Origin: a virus
Strand: one strand, 5' to 3'
Length of the DNA: 39,379 bases
IMG/VR virus record: IMGVR_UViG_3300017989_000215
Location: 1-39,379 of that record
In this document: piece by piece, positions 16,652 through 24,369 of the stretch
How the letters are laid out: each line of letters starts with the position of its first letter
Numbering within the stretch: position 1 is the stretch's first letter
The notes under the pieces: model-generated
Told to the model about the DNA's origin: nothing
What the model saw: the letters and a program-made list of their open reading frames with translations, nothing else
Database searches by the model: none
Made by a program: the position numbers and the translations under genes

Positions 16652-18930
16652 TATCTAACCCTCTCACTTGTAGGCAATGTATAAAGTATCATACCATGCA
16701 ACGTAAACCCTGAAAGAGATATAGCTGGATCTTTCATCTGAGACTCTGAATGATGTATCCTTATTTGGACATTCTCACCCTCTGCCTCAAAAGATAAGCT
16801 ATGCCAGTAACGTTGTTGAGTGTATTCCAGAGGCTCCAAAAAATATGGCGATAAATCCAACACATTAGGAGAATCTCCAAATAATACACCACTAGCATTC
16901 CCTTCATTTATTAATGGCAAACCTGATGAAGATACATAATAATCAACAGTAACCTCTCCAGCCGTACTACTAGATACATAAAAAGATATTTTAGATAAAT
17001 GAACATCCCTACCTTGCTTAATATAGGGATTAAACTCTTTAGACTTTATATCAACCTCAGATACCCTTGAAACAGTTCCACCACCAGTATAAGTCCCCGA
17101 GCTATCTATATCTATATCAACAGTATCCTCGTCAGTCACATTTATGACCTTATAAATACCATCAGCTAAAACAGCCCCATTAATATTCGTAATATAAACA
17201 TAATCATCAACCTTTAAAGTGTGATTTATTATCACTAATCGTGTATAAACAGAACCAGCAGTCAAGTTGGTTATTTGCATGCTTTGAGCATTGCTATTTA
17301 AAGTAGGCTCAACTACAAAACAAAATCCCTGCTGATTTCCAGCAACAATCTTTTTAGCACCTACCTGATTAACTCCTTCATCCCAAGCAAAATCAGCTTC
17401 TTCCCATGTCATATCACCCATATCAGCCCAAGTCTTCTCTGGCTGAGTATCAAAATACCCAAAAGCAGTGAATGTATCGTCGTTATATGCCCATGAATGC
17501 TCTTTATAGTTATAAACAAGCACCTTATTAGGAAAAGTTTCAGAATAGCGACCAGCGTTCGTATCTGGAAAAGCCCAGTACACTAACTCAGTATTAAAAT
17601 CCCTTATTCCAGATACCCTAAATCTTCCATTATTTGAGTATCTTAACTTAAATATATCATCCGGTATCTTCTCATCTATACGGTCAACATTTACCCCATT
17701 ACAAGAGTGAATACCTGTTGTTCCGACAGTTAATATATGCTTATCAAAACCCACAGAGGAAAATGTAGACTCACTTCCTATTTCAGTATTTAGTTGCTGC
17801 CACACAAAAGGTAAAATATGGTTACCATTATAAGCTAACTCCCAGACACTATCTTCAAAGTGAACAATAAGCCTATCCCTTATAAACTCAGCCGAAACTA
17901 TCGCTTCTTTTGTTGGCGCATCTATATAACCACCACCAGAAGCTTTATATGTTGCTGCACCACTAATATAAGTCTGATTAGGTTCCAGCCAAGGATGATT
18001 AAACGTTCCAGCCGCAACCGGAGGAACTATAGGGCTACCGTTATGAGAAAACCTACATCTATTCTGATACTGAGTATTTGTAGTACCAGCGGCATCTTGC
18101 TCTATAGTATTGAAAAGAAGTAAACGATTCCTAAAAGGAACAACTATTTTTGCGGTAAAAACCTTGTTTGTTGCCACATTGGCTGCTGCTGTTATCTCAG
18201 GACTAAACGCTGTCCATGTAGAAGCACCGTTAAAATAATAAATAGGATCATCTGTGGCACCTACAGCCGCACCAGTCTTATTAGTTACATGAAAGTTAGA
18301 AACAAATGTATAAGTCTCACTTACCGTAGAGCCTGTCCAATTAGTACTCCAAAAGAAATCACTATCACTTCCATGCCAGACAGTTGTTCCGTTTCTTAAC
18401 CAAGAATTACTAGAAAATGAATACACAAAATTAGTATCAAAAGCATAAAGCGGGGTATTAGAAATATCTTTAGTTTCGTAATTAAAATATGCCATTATAG
18501 GAGTAGATGGATACCAGTAAATCGCAGCGGCAGCGCTTGCTCCAGTAAATGTATAAGCCCCAGTTGTAGTATCAAATGTCCCTGTACCAGAACCAGTAGA
18601 ATAAACAGCACCAGTAGCCTGATAAACGGTAAAAATATCAGAACCAATAGAAAAAGCCTGCCCTATATTGCCCGTAGACAAAGGTATATTACCAGCAGCT
18701 GCTCCGGCACCATCAGTATCAGTAAGATAAACCCTAACTCTAGAGTTTAGCTGTGCAGTTTCTCCAGTACCGTTGCCCATCAACCGAGACCCAAACCGCT
18801 TATTAACTCCACCGTGCCTTACATAAGCATTCTTTAACTCAGCAAAGGCATTTTCGGGAAGCAACCATGGAGATAAGTCGTTTTGCAGACCAGCTTCAAA
18901 TGGTGCTATCAAAAAACGATCAAATCCCAT
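16651..18930 (-). CDS. Large tail (nozzle/stabilisation-type) protein with FCCH-like domain
   Basis: 759 residues beginning FLIAPFEAGLQNDLSPWLLP and NAYVRHGGVNKRFGSRLMG, a start I recall from podovirus tail proteins that line the portal-proximal tail. The body is beta-rich (WNHPW-type repeats, about 280-520). Around residues 550-620 there is a small beta domain (QITNLTAGSVYTRLVIIN, DYVYITNING, DGIYKVINVTDEDTVDIDI) of the type annotated in phages as the E1-type FCCH domain; similar copies lie in the genes at 20573 and 21427. The final 130 residues look like a beta-sandwich. Inferred role: tail tube/nozzle. Confidence 0.7.
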   Translation of the reverse strand: MGFDRFLIAPFEAGLQNDLSPWLLPENAFAELKNAYVRHGGVNKRFGSRLMGNGTGETAQLNSRVRVYLTDTDGAGAAAGNIPLSTGNIGQAFSIGSDIFTVYQATGAVYSTGSGTGTFDTTTGAYTFTGASAAAAIYWYPSTPIMAYFNYETKDISNTPLYAFDTNFVYSFSSNSWLRNGTTVWHGSDSDFFWSTNWTGSTVSETYTFVSNFHVTNKTGAAVGATDDPIYYFNGASTWTAFSPEITAAANVATNKVFTAKIVVPFRNRLLLFNTIEQDAAGTTNTQYQNRCRFSHNGSPIVPPVAAGTFNHPWLEPNQTYISGAATYKASGGGYIDAPTKEAIVSAEFIRDRLIVHFEDSVWELAYNGNHILPFVWQQLNTEIGSESTFSSVGFDKHILTVGTTGIHSCNGVNVDRIDEKIPDDIFKLRYSNNGRFRVSGIRDFNTELVYWAFPDTNAGRYSETFPNKVLVYNYKEHSWAYNDDTFTAFGYFDTQPEKTWADMGDMTWEEADFAWDEGVNQVGAKKIVAGNQQGFCFVVEPTLNSNAQSMQITNLTAGSVYTRLVIINHTLKVDDYVYITNINGAVLADGIYKVINVTDEDTVDIDIDSSGTYTGGGTVSRVSEVDIKSKEFNPYIKQGRDVHLSKISFYVSSSTAGEVTVDYYVSSSGLPLINEGNASGVLFGDSPNVLDLSPYFLEPLEYTQQRYWHSLSFEAEGENVQIRIHHSESQMKDPAISLSGFTLHGMILYTLPTSERVR

Positions 18931-18931
18931 A

Positions 18932-19498
18932 TTAATACCCCAAGGCTAAATAATTAAAATATCCAACTGTACCTACATAAGAATTATTCCGTTGGACATT
19001 AAGCGTTGTTTGATTAAACGTATTAATAAAAAAAACATAATCTTGGGCTGCACCAGTGTTACCTGCGTTAGCAGATATCTGACAAATAAAAACTCCATTA
19101 GGAAACGCTGTACCAAACGTTATAGCTCCAGATAAATAACTTCCAAGCGCAATACTTCCGGTACCCCATTTCATAATCAATCCGTTAGGAAGTGTTGTAG
19201 ATACCGTTGGTTGAGTAGTTAGATCAACTTCTGCTCCATCACTAGGCTTTCTTAAAAATAAAGCCGGATTAGTGCCGTTAGTTTTAGTATAAAGTGCAAA
19301 CTCTGTTGCTCCAGTGCTAGTAGCCGCAGCCTGTTGAGGCATCGTAAGCTGCTTATGTTTTCCTTGACCATTTACTGCATTAAAATCTTCATGATCAACA
19401 TTTAAATAAGTATCAAGTTCAGTAAAATTACCCTTTAAGTCGTCCTGAGACAGCCTAAGCTTATCTGTTGCTTCTGGCTTTCCTGATTGCCATGCCAT
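18932..19498 (-). CDS. Short tail fibre-like protein with gp53-like C-terminal domain
   Basis: 188 residues. The N-terminal third (DKLRLSQDDLKGNFTELDTY) is helical; the rest is beta with NGLIMKWGTGSI, ITFGTAFPNGVFICQI and a final GYFNYLALGY. That pattern (GLIMKWG, FP-AFPN, a closing aromatic-Leu-Ala-hydrophobic-Gly end) matches the C-terminal receptor-binding domain known as gp53-like in phage fibres. It could be a receptor-binding tip or tail spike separate from the three giant fibres. It precedes the 759-residue tail gene with one base between. Confidence 0.7.
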   Translation of the reverse strand: MAWQSGKPEATDKLRLSQDDLKGNFTELDTYLNVDHEDFNAVNGQGKHKQLTMPQQAAATSTGATEFALYTKTNGTNPALFLRKPSDGAEVDLTTQPTVSTTLPNGLIMKWGTGSIALGSYLSGAITFGTAFPNGVFICQISANAGNTGAAQDYVFFINTFNQTTLNVQRNNSYVGTVGYFNYLALGY

Positions 19499-19510
19499 TA
19501 CACTCTCCTT

Positions 19511-19579
19511 CTAGATAAACATTAAATATGCAAAAACTAAATATAAAATGGCAAATGATGCCAATAAAATTAATATCAT
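19511..19579 (-). CDS. Putative micro-ORF, single membrane helix (22 aa)
   Basis: The ATG at 19579 overlaps the TGA of the preceding gene (ATGA), and the 22-residue product (starting MILILLASFAILYLV) is almost wholly hydrophobic. A longer in-frame ATG at 19585 adds MD. The overlap with the upstream stop and the lack of polar residues suggest a coupled membrane peptide; with no homology and no clear Shine-Dalgarno site it could be chance. Confidence 0.35.
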   Translation of the reverse strand: MILILLASFAILYLVFAYLMFI

Positions 19580-20580
19580 ATCCATGGATTACCATCATTT
19601 TTATTACTGCTAAACGGACCCACCTCAGTCTGATTTGAATATATAGTCGCAGAGCGCTGATCAGATTGCTGAACAATACTTCTTCTTTGTACCAACTCTT
19701 CCTGCTTAGTATATTCAGGCATAATCAACGAAACACTCTCAAGATCCATACGATCTTCAAATACCTTTTTAGCTGCTCCATAAGCTATATACTGCCACCA
19801 CTGAGCAAGCTCTGGAGACTGAGCAGAACTTAAAAGCTCTGTAGGCCTTATATAGGCTTCCATCTCTATCTTATAAGGTCGGTCAGGAATAGGTCTTACA
19901 GTAAACTTGTTATCGTAATAAAGAATTAATGTTGGCTTAGATGGAGTAAATGGATAAGTCTGAGCATAAACAGAAGTCTGATCCTTAACAGCAGACAGAA
20001 AGGTAAAGGTATAAGCGCCTGTTTGGTAATTAATGTTACCCACATTAACTTGAGCTGCCGGAGTATTTTCGTACAAATTACCCAAGCCATCGTCATACAC
20101 AATAAGACCATCATTGGAAATATCTACAGAACTAAACTGCACACTATTAACCAAGATTGGAACATTGGATAAGGTACCCGAAAAACTAGTTGTGGCTCCA
20201 TCCCCTGTCCCTATATCAACCGAATACGAAGTCTTAGGAAAAGATGCATAAAAATCAGTAGCATTTAACGTTAATGAACTTATAAAACCGTTTACATAGA
20301 TAGGAGGGTGAAATGTCGTGTACTTATTTATAAAGTTATACAAAGGTGAATACAAATTAGTCGTATCATTCTCGTAAACATCTTTGTAAGGCTGCGTATA
20401 AAAAAAGAAATTTGTTCTTAATGCCGATATCCTTAAATGCTCAGGAAAATCGCAAAGAACAAAAGTATTTACATAATCGTCTATATTCTGGTCAGATAAC
20501 TGATTGGCAGACGGGCTTCTTGTAAGCCTTCTAACCTTTATCCTTATCTGCTCCAACGTAGAAAGTGTACTATCAGACAT
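19576..20580 (-). CDS. Head-tail connector / adaptor candidate
   Basis: 334 residues from ATG 20580, which has AGGAG six bases upstream; a longer reading from 20610 would add ten residues that overlap the previous gene without a ribosome site. The N-terminus is basic and helical (TLEQIRIKVRRLTRSPSANQ, LSDQNIDDYVNTFVLCDFPE), followed by an aromatic beta-rich middle (about 60-225) and a C-terminal helix containing a QEELVQRRSIVQQSDQRS stretch. Position after the capsid-proximal small proteins and before the tail genes, plus the helical ends, suit a neck or gatekeeper protein (tail tubular protein A analogue). The assignment is by context, not by a recognised family. Confidence 0.6.
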   Translation of the reverse strand: MSDSTLSTLEQIRIKVRRLTRSPSANQLSDQNIDDYVNTFVLCDFPEHLRISALRTNFFFYTQPYKDVYENDTTNLYSPLYNFINKYTTFHPPIYVNGFISSLTLNATDFYASFPKTSYSVDIGTGDGATTSFSGTLSNVPILVNSVQFSSVDISNDGLIVYDDGLGNLYENTPAAQVNVGNINYQTGAYTFTFLSAVKDQTSVYAQTYPFTPSKPTLILYYDNKFTVRPIPDRPYKIEMEAYIRPTELLSSAQSPELAQWWQYIAYGAAKKVFEDRMDLESVSLIMPEYTKQEELVQRRSIVQQSDQRSATIYSNQTEVGPFSSNKNDGNPWI

Positions 20581-20956
20581 TAGAACTCCTATTGTTATAT
20601 GTAGCCCCATCTAATTTAGTGGCTATTTCTCCAGCGGGAAAAACTTGAGCAAAATTTCTTCTTAAAGTTGTAGGAATAGAAAATGGATCAAAACCACTAG
20701 TATCTATATCTATCGTAAATGTATCATCACTAACTACCGTAATAGTCCCTATAAGCTTATCAGCTTGATACATACCAAAATCTCTTGGGATACGAAGCCT
20801 TACTTTCATACCAGTTGAATAATAATGATTAGGGTCAACAGAAGTAGGATAAGCATCGCTAGTCGTAACTAAAGCTGGATTATCCTGCGTAATCGCTATA
20901 ATAAGCTTTGTTGCCGGCACAATGTTAGGACTAGATGGAACTGAAAAAATAGCCAT
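20573..20956 (-). CDS. Small protein made of one FCCH-like beta domain
   Basis: 127 residues. Residues about 18-92 (IAITQDNPALVTTSD, GMKVRLRIPRDFGM, IGTITVVSDDTFTIDIDTSG) repeat closely the beta domain in the 317-residue protein (NIANITQANPGVVTTLVD, GQKVRMTIP, TVTVVDAATFSIGVDTSA). The tails also correspond (both contain DGATYNN or GDATYNN). Known in phages as an E1 FCCH-type fold of unknown role, it probably mediates protein-protein contacts at the neck. It overlaps the next gene by eight bases, so translation is coupled. Confidence 0.6.
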   Translation of the reverse strand: MAIFSVPSSPNIVPATKLIIAITQDNPALVTTSDAYPTSVDPNHYYSTGMKVRLRIPRDFGMYQADKLIGTITVVSDDTFTIDIDTSGFDPFSIPTTLRRNFAQVFPAGEIATKLDGATYNNRSSNV

Positions 20957-20964
20957 TAAACTTC

Positions 20965-21354
20965 CTATTTCATTTGAACAAGAGGCTCAGCCTCAACTAT
21001 CAAATTATTGTCGTCTCCAACATCTTCTATTGGATTAAAAGATAACGAATCAAACGAAACCCTTCTCTCTTTTTTCTTTATTCTAGATATAGGCTTTCCG
21101 TTAGCATCCTTAAAAGTATCAAAAATTAAATAAGAACAACTGTTTAAATGCTGTGCTACCTCTAAAGGCAAATACCTAACTTCATTGTCAGCTATAATAT
21201 AAGTTTCAATAGGAATACCTTTAAACTTACTGCCATACGAAAACTTAAACGTTGACCCTGGCGACTCATGATACCTAAACTGCCCTTTAACAGGCTCCCT
21301 TAGTTTTTCCCTCAAAGCTTTCAAATTAATATCACCCTTTTTAACTGCCTTCAT
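20965..21354 (-). CDS. Conserved phage-type protein of unknown function
   Basis: 129 residues, hydrophilic, no signal. Start MKAVKKGDINLKALREKL is basic and helical; the centre is beta (GSTFKFSYGSKFKGIPIETY, YLPLEVAQHLNS); then a basic RIKKKERRVSFDSLSF and an acidic tail (EDVGDDNNLIVEAE). From memory a protein of this shape follows the capsid genes in many environmental phages. Possibly a head-completion or decoration protein; not shown. Confidence 0.55.
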   Translation of the reverse strand: MKAVKKGDINLKALREKLREPVKGQFRYHESPGSTFKFSYGSKFKGIPIETYIIADNEVRYLPLEVAQHLNSCSYLIFDTFKDANGKPISRIKKKERRVSFDSLSFNPIEDVGDDNNLIVEAEPLVQMK

Positions 21355-21375
21355 TATTCTCCTCTATTTTATAGA

Positions 21376-21393
21376 GGGGACGACATCGTCCCC
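21376..21393 (-). terminator. Perfect hairpin after the capsid-proximal gene
   Basis: GGGGACGA (21376-21383), CA, TCGTCCCC (21386-21393): an uninterrupted eight-base stem in the gap after the gene ending at 21427. On the - strand it is followed by TCTATAAAATAG instead of a T-run, so it is more likely an attenuator or RNA 3'-end stabiliser that lowers expression of the following genes relative to capsid. Confidence 0.55.
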
Positions 21394-21426
21394 CATGCTT
21401 ATTTTTTGCCTAAACGCATCCTGAAA

Positions 21427-22380
21427 CTAGATGTTAAACGATTTACCAGCCATCCAGTAAATTGTATCACCATTATTTCCACCAGGACCTGTGGTTCCTC
21501 CAGCCAAAGTAACGCCAATCTCAGCATTATTATATGTAGCATCACCTAAAGTTCCTGCGTATGTACTTGTTGCTTCTAATCCAACAGGTGTAACCATAGA
21601 TGGAGTATAAGCTACCCCAGCTAATGGATAAGCAAATGCAGTGTACGCAGATGTATCAACACCGATACTAAATGTTGCAGCATCAACAACTGTAACTGTC
21701 ACCAATTGATCGTGAAGCTCTACCATTCCACCGCCAGAAGGGATAGTCATTCTAACTTTTTGACCTGTGGTAAAACCATGATCAACTAAAGTTGTAACTA
21801 CGCCAGGGTTAGCTTGTGTAATGTTAGCGATATTACGAGATCTTGGATAAAAGATAGGATCGTACTTAACTTTTCTCCAATAACCATTAGCACCGGCTAT
21901 TACACCAGGAGCTTGTTGCAACGTATTAGCTAATCTAAAAGATGTATTAGTAACAACAGTATCAATAGAAAAATCTAAACCGTTAATATCGGTATGAGCT
22001 GTACCAGTTACACGCACAATATCACCATCAGAAAGGCCTGATGTGCTTGCAGTGGAATAAACAGGTTGAGTTGCGTTAGTACCACCTGTAATAGCCACTA
22101 ATGCTGTTAATGGGTTTTCCGAGCTATCAAATGATGTAAATGCATTGGCTGAAGTATCAACAGCTACAGTATGGTCTCCTGCAGGATGATATTTCATAAC
22201 ACCTGTAGAACCCATTCCATATTGCCAAAAATACTCAAAACCATAGCCATTATTTGTAGCTGCAGCTTGTGTAATATTTACAACCTTGATCCAGTCAAAA
22301 CCAGATCTTAAAACTAAATTATATGAAAGAGCATCGGTCTTAGTAAAAGAGCCTTGCTGTATGGTTGTTCCAAATGACAT
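21427..22380 (-). CDS. Capsid-associated structural protein with two FCCH-like domains
   Basis: 317 residues directly after the major capsid gene (13-base gap). A strand-rich start (TTIQQGSFTKTDALSYNLVL) is followed by a first small beta domain (about 96-155, with DGDIVRVTGTAHTDINGLDF and TSFRLANTLQ) and a second, clearer one (about 183-249, NIANITQANPGVVTTLVDHG, GQKVRMTIPSGGGMV, FSIGVDTSAY), which is related to the 127-residue protein. Position suggests a head decoration or neck protein made in amounts near those of capsid. Function not known from the family. Confidence 0.65.
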   Translation of the reverse strand: MSFGTTIQQGSFTKTDALSYNLVLRSGFDWIKVVNITQAAATNNGYGFEYFWQYGMGSTGVMKYHPAGDHTVAVDTSANAFTSFDSSENPLTALVAITGGTNATQPVYSTASTSGLSDGDIVRVTGTAHTDINGLDFSIDTVVTNTSFRLANTLQQAPGVIAGANGYWRKVKYDPIFYPRSRNIANITQANPGVVTTLVDHGFTTGQKVRMTIPSGGGMVELHDQLVTVTVVDAATFSIGVDTSAYTAFAYPLAGVAYTPSMVTPVGLEATSTYAGTLGDATYNNAEIGVTLAGGTTGPGGNNGDTIYWMAGKSFNI

Positions 22381-22393
22381 AAGAATCTCCTTA

Positions 22394-23344
22394 TTAAGCT
22401 AAAGTACAAGCTAATCTTAAAATCCATAGATCATTTAAGATTCTTGAAGCGTGAGACATTTTCCAACCCAAAGTATAATTCTGAGCCAACGGATCATTAA
22501 GTTCTGGAGGCCTGTAAATAAACTTGGCCGTTGCACCGCTTTGTTGTATAGAAGTATAACTTTCCATACCGGTGACAAATACGTTGTAAACGTCAGTTCC
22601 AGTTAAAGCTCCAGCTCCAACTGATTTTGAACCACCAGATGAAGTTAAGAATCTTATACCACCAACAGCACCAATTTCAGAACTTAAAATTCCACCCTGA
22701 GATGGATAATTAGCAACATCGATATAACCTGATGTATTGCTAATTTCAGTTGATAAGTCGGTATCACACATTCCAAAGAATGCATTTCTTACCGGGCCTG
22801 TACCAAATTTATTAGCACCTTCAATAGAATCTGAAATGTAAACAGCATCATTACCCCTAAGAGTCTGAACTGCTTGATCTATATCATAACGTGTAATATT
22901 ACTTGGTATATTTCCGTTTGTTCCGGCTACACAGTTAACCAATGTTGCAGATGTTGCAAGCATATTTCTGATAAGCTGGTCTTCTGTCTTTCTAAGTGCT
23001 ACACCAAATCTTATTGATAGCTGATTCAATACAGGATCTTGTGAATTTAAGTCAACTTGTTCGTTAACCGACATCCATTGTCCATAATGTTGAATCTTAG
23101 CATCAATAAATAATGATTCTGGTTGCACAGGAGCTGGGGTCTCACCAGTATTACTTAGTGGTACCAATGCTGTAGGAAGTTCTTCATATCTTTTAAAACG
23201 ATAATACTCACCAGTTCTTTTAGCTTTAGTAGCCTTTAACGCAAAAAGACCGTGAATGTTCTTTTGTGTTGGTGTAGCTAAAATCTTATTATCAAAAGCT
23301 AATTGAATTGCTGGTGGCATTGTAGAAGTAGAAACTATTGCCAT
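22394..23344 (-). CDS. Major capsid protein, N4-gp56 family
   Basis: 316 residues with the features of N4 gp56-type capsid proteins: an N-terminal AIQLAFDNKILATPTQKNIH, GEYYRFKRYEELP, LSNTGETPAP and the conserved middle YGQWMSVNEQVDLNSQDPVL with LNQLSIRFGVALRKTEDQLI, then the C-terminal YTLGWKMSHASRILNDLWIL strand-helix. These form the HK97-like shell of podovirus-type heads. It follows a dedicated promoter (23509-23538) and a structured leader with three similar hairpins (23394-23503); AAGGA precedes the ATG. The 317-residue protein follows immediately. This is one of the firmest identifications in the window. Confidence 0.9.
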   Translation of the reverse strand: MAIVSTSTMPPAIQLAFDNKILATPTQKNIHGLFALKATKAKRTGEYYRFKRYEELPTALVPLSNTGETPAPVQPESLFIDAKIQHYGQWMSVNEQVDLNSQDPVLNQLSIRFGVALRKTEDQLIRNMLATSATLVNCVAGTNGNIPSNITRYDIDQAVQTLRGNDAVYISDSIEGANKFGTGPVRNAFFGMCDTDLSTEISNTSGYIDVANYPSQGGILSSEIGAVGGIRFLTSSGGSKSVGAGALTGTDVYNVFVTGMESYTSIQQSGATAKFIYRPPELNDPLAQNYTLGWKMSHASRILNDLWILRLACTLA

Positions 23345-23393
23345 TAGATTTCCTTATTAATTTGTTCTTAATTAAAACAACAACTTCATAAGG

Positions 23394-23503
23394 TGACGAG
23401 CCTGTTAGACTTAAAGCCTAATACGTCATGGCTTGCGAGGCCGGAGTGAAACACTCTACGCGGTTTGAACTGGCGAAGCTCGGGACTTTAACGTCCTACG
23501 CCA
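23394..23503 (-). ncRNA. Structured capsid-gene leader: three hairpins of one architecture
   Basis: Three consecutive stem-loops share one plan. Read on the + strand: outer stem, 5' internal loop AGCCTG / AGGCCG / AAGCTCG, inner stem and loop, 3' internal loop TA, outer stem. They are TGACG...CGTCA (23394-23428), GCG...CGC (23435-23461) and TGGCG...CGCCA (23471-23503), with inner stems TTAG/CTAA, GAGTG/CACTC and GGAC/GTCC. In the transcribed (-) sense each becomes 5' UA opposite a C-purine-purine loop ending CU. Inner stems differ while loop bases are kept, as expected for a conserved RNA structure. The -10 box ends at 23509, so transcription should begin almost exactly at the third hairpin. 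No family recognised; roles could be translational control, mRNA stability or protein binding. Confidence 0.6.
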
Positions 23504-23508
23504 AGATT

Positions 23509-23538
23509 ATTATAGAGTAATTATGAATGAATATTCAA
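23509..23538 (-). promoter_or_regulatory. Promoter of the major capsid gene
   Basis: On the - strand TTGAAT (23538-23533), 18 bases, then a perfect TATAAT (23514-23509). The start would fall at about 23503, the first base of the structured leader, giving a leader of roughly 160 bases before the capsid ATG. Confidence 0.7.
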
Positions 23539-23608
23539 GAGATATTAAAAGAGGCGCCGCAAGGAAACTTTAGAAACCCTACAACGCCTACAAGAAACGT
23601 TAGCAGTA

Positions 23609-23697
23609 TAGCATTGTGCCAACAAATAAAATAGACCGAAATCATTAAAATATATAAACACTTTGCTTTTAGTTAAAAAAACAACGGCACAATGCTA
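23609..23697. repeat. 12-bp perfect inverted repeat in the capsid upstream region
   Basis: TAGCATTGTGCC (23609-23620) and GGCACAATGCTA (23686-23697), separated by 65 AT-rich bases. It lies between the 187-residue exported protein gene (ends 23700) and the capsid promoter. It could be a binding site pair, a large RNA stem or a trace of an inserted segment. The rest of the gap 23521-23608 holds an additional AGGCG/CGCCT pairing but no gene. Confidence 0.6.
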
Positions 23698-23699
23698 GA

Positions 23700-24263
23700 T
23701 CATCTTACATTAAATAATTTATTAGCCAAAATCACCGAAAGAAACGGCAACCCACTGTTCCATATTTTATCAGAAGCCGATGATGCCATAAGAGAGATAG
23801 TAGCCAGAGGCTTTTCATAAAGCATATCCCACATTGCCTGAGTGTGACCCAACTCTTTACTAAGGTGATACTTACCCTCAAGCTCACCTATACTTGAAAC
23901 TAAAACAGAAAGATTATCACTATTACTAAATGTTTTAGATATGACCCTTGAACCAACATTAGCAACAGAATCAATCCCATAATTAAAGATCTTACCCAAA
24001 AGCTCACCAACAGGTTCTGGTGGGAAAAGGTAGCAGTAAAGCATAATTGTTGGTAAACCAACCAATGTAGCCCTAATAGCACCTTTGCGAGACAAAAAGC
24101 TATCAAAGCCATCAACGATAGCGTTAGCCGATTTCTCAACCTTGTTCATAAGAACATGCTTATCTATAGGCGACATCTTATCAACATCAGCCAAACTAAG
24201 CACGTTAAGGTTGGAAGCCCTAGCATTAAAACTTAAAAATAATAACAAAAGTATCTTTTTCAT
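23700..24263 (-). CDS. Exported membrane protein of unknown function
   Basis: 187 residues with a clear Sec signal (MKKILLLLFLSFNARAS, cleavage after about residue 17), a soluble segment with HVLMNKVEKSANAIVDGFDS, a hydrophobic stretch about 62-82 (AIRATLVGLPTIMLYCYLF) and a second near the C-terminus (AWNSGLPFLSVILANKLF region). GGGGGA precedes the ATG. No family recognised. It is the last of three exported cargo proteins placed between scaffold and capsid genes, which is not normal for a head operon. Envelope functions such as superinfection exclusion or host-surface modification would suit the topology but are inference. Confidence 0.65.
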   Translation of the reverse strand: MKKILLLLFLSFNARASNLNVLSLADVDKMSPIDKHVLMNKVEKSANAIVDGFDSFLSRKGAIRATLVGLPTIMLYCYLFPPEPVGELLGKIFNYGIDSVANVGSRVISKTFSNSDNLSVLVSSIGELEGKYHLSKELGHTQAMWDMLYEKPLATISLMASSASDKIWNSGLPFLSVILANKLFNVR

Positions 24264-24305
24264 GATTCCCCCGCAAGTTAAAAAAGCCTTTATTTCCCTA
24301 CTAAA

Positions 24306-24333
24306 AGTATGCCATATATAGAAAATAGAGCAA
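24306..24333 (-). promoter_or_regulatory. Possible promoter for the exported membrane protein
   Basis: On the - strand TTGCTC (24333-24328), 16 bases, CATACT (24311-24306) with TG one base ahead of the -10. It overlaps the terminator hairpin of the upstream gene, so the gene at 24263 could be transcribed on its own. Weak boxes, moderate support. Confidence 0.4.
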
Positions 24334-24346
24334 GCCGTCTTGCCCT
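24320..24346 (-). terminator. Terminator after the Hint-domain gene
   Basis: On the - strand AGGGCAAG, ACG, then GCTTGCTCT (stem 24346-24327 with G-U pairs) followed by ATTTTC. It follows the gene ending at 24370 and separates it from the next cargo gene. Confidence 0.6.
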
Positions 24347-24369
24347 ACAAAAAAAATAAAAAAGTAAAC

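Noticed and set aside
19461-19676. 71-residue - strand frame over the connector gene end
   Set aside because: Overlaps two better supported genes and has no ribosome site; only the internal ATGA-coupled micro-ORF was kept as a weak candidate.
23430-23503. tRNA-like stretch with GTTCAAAC on the - strand
   Set aside because: No acceptor stem or anticodon arm can be drawn; the bases are better explained by the three hairpins of the capsid leader.
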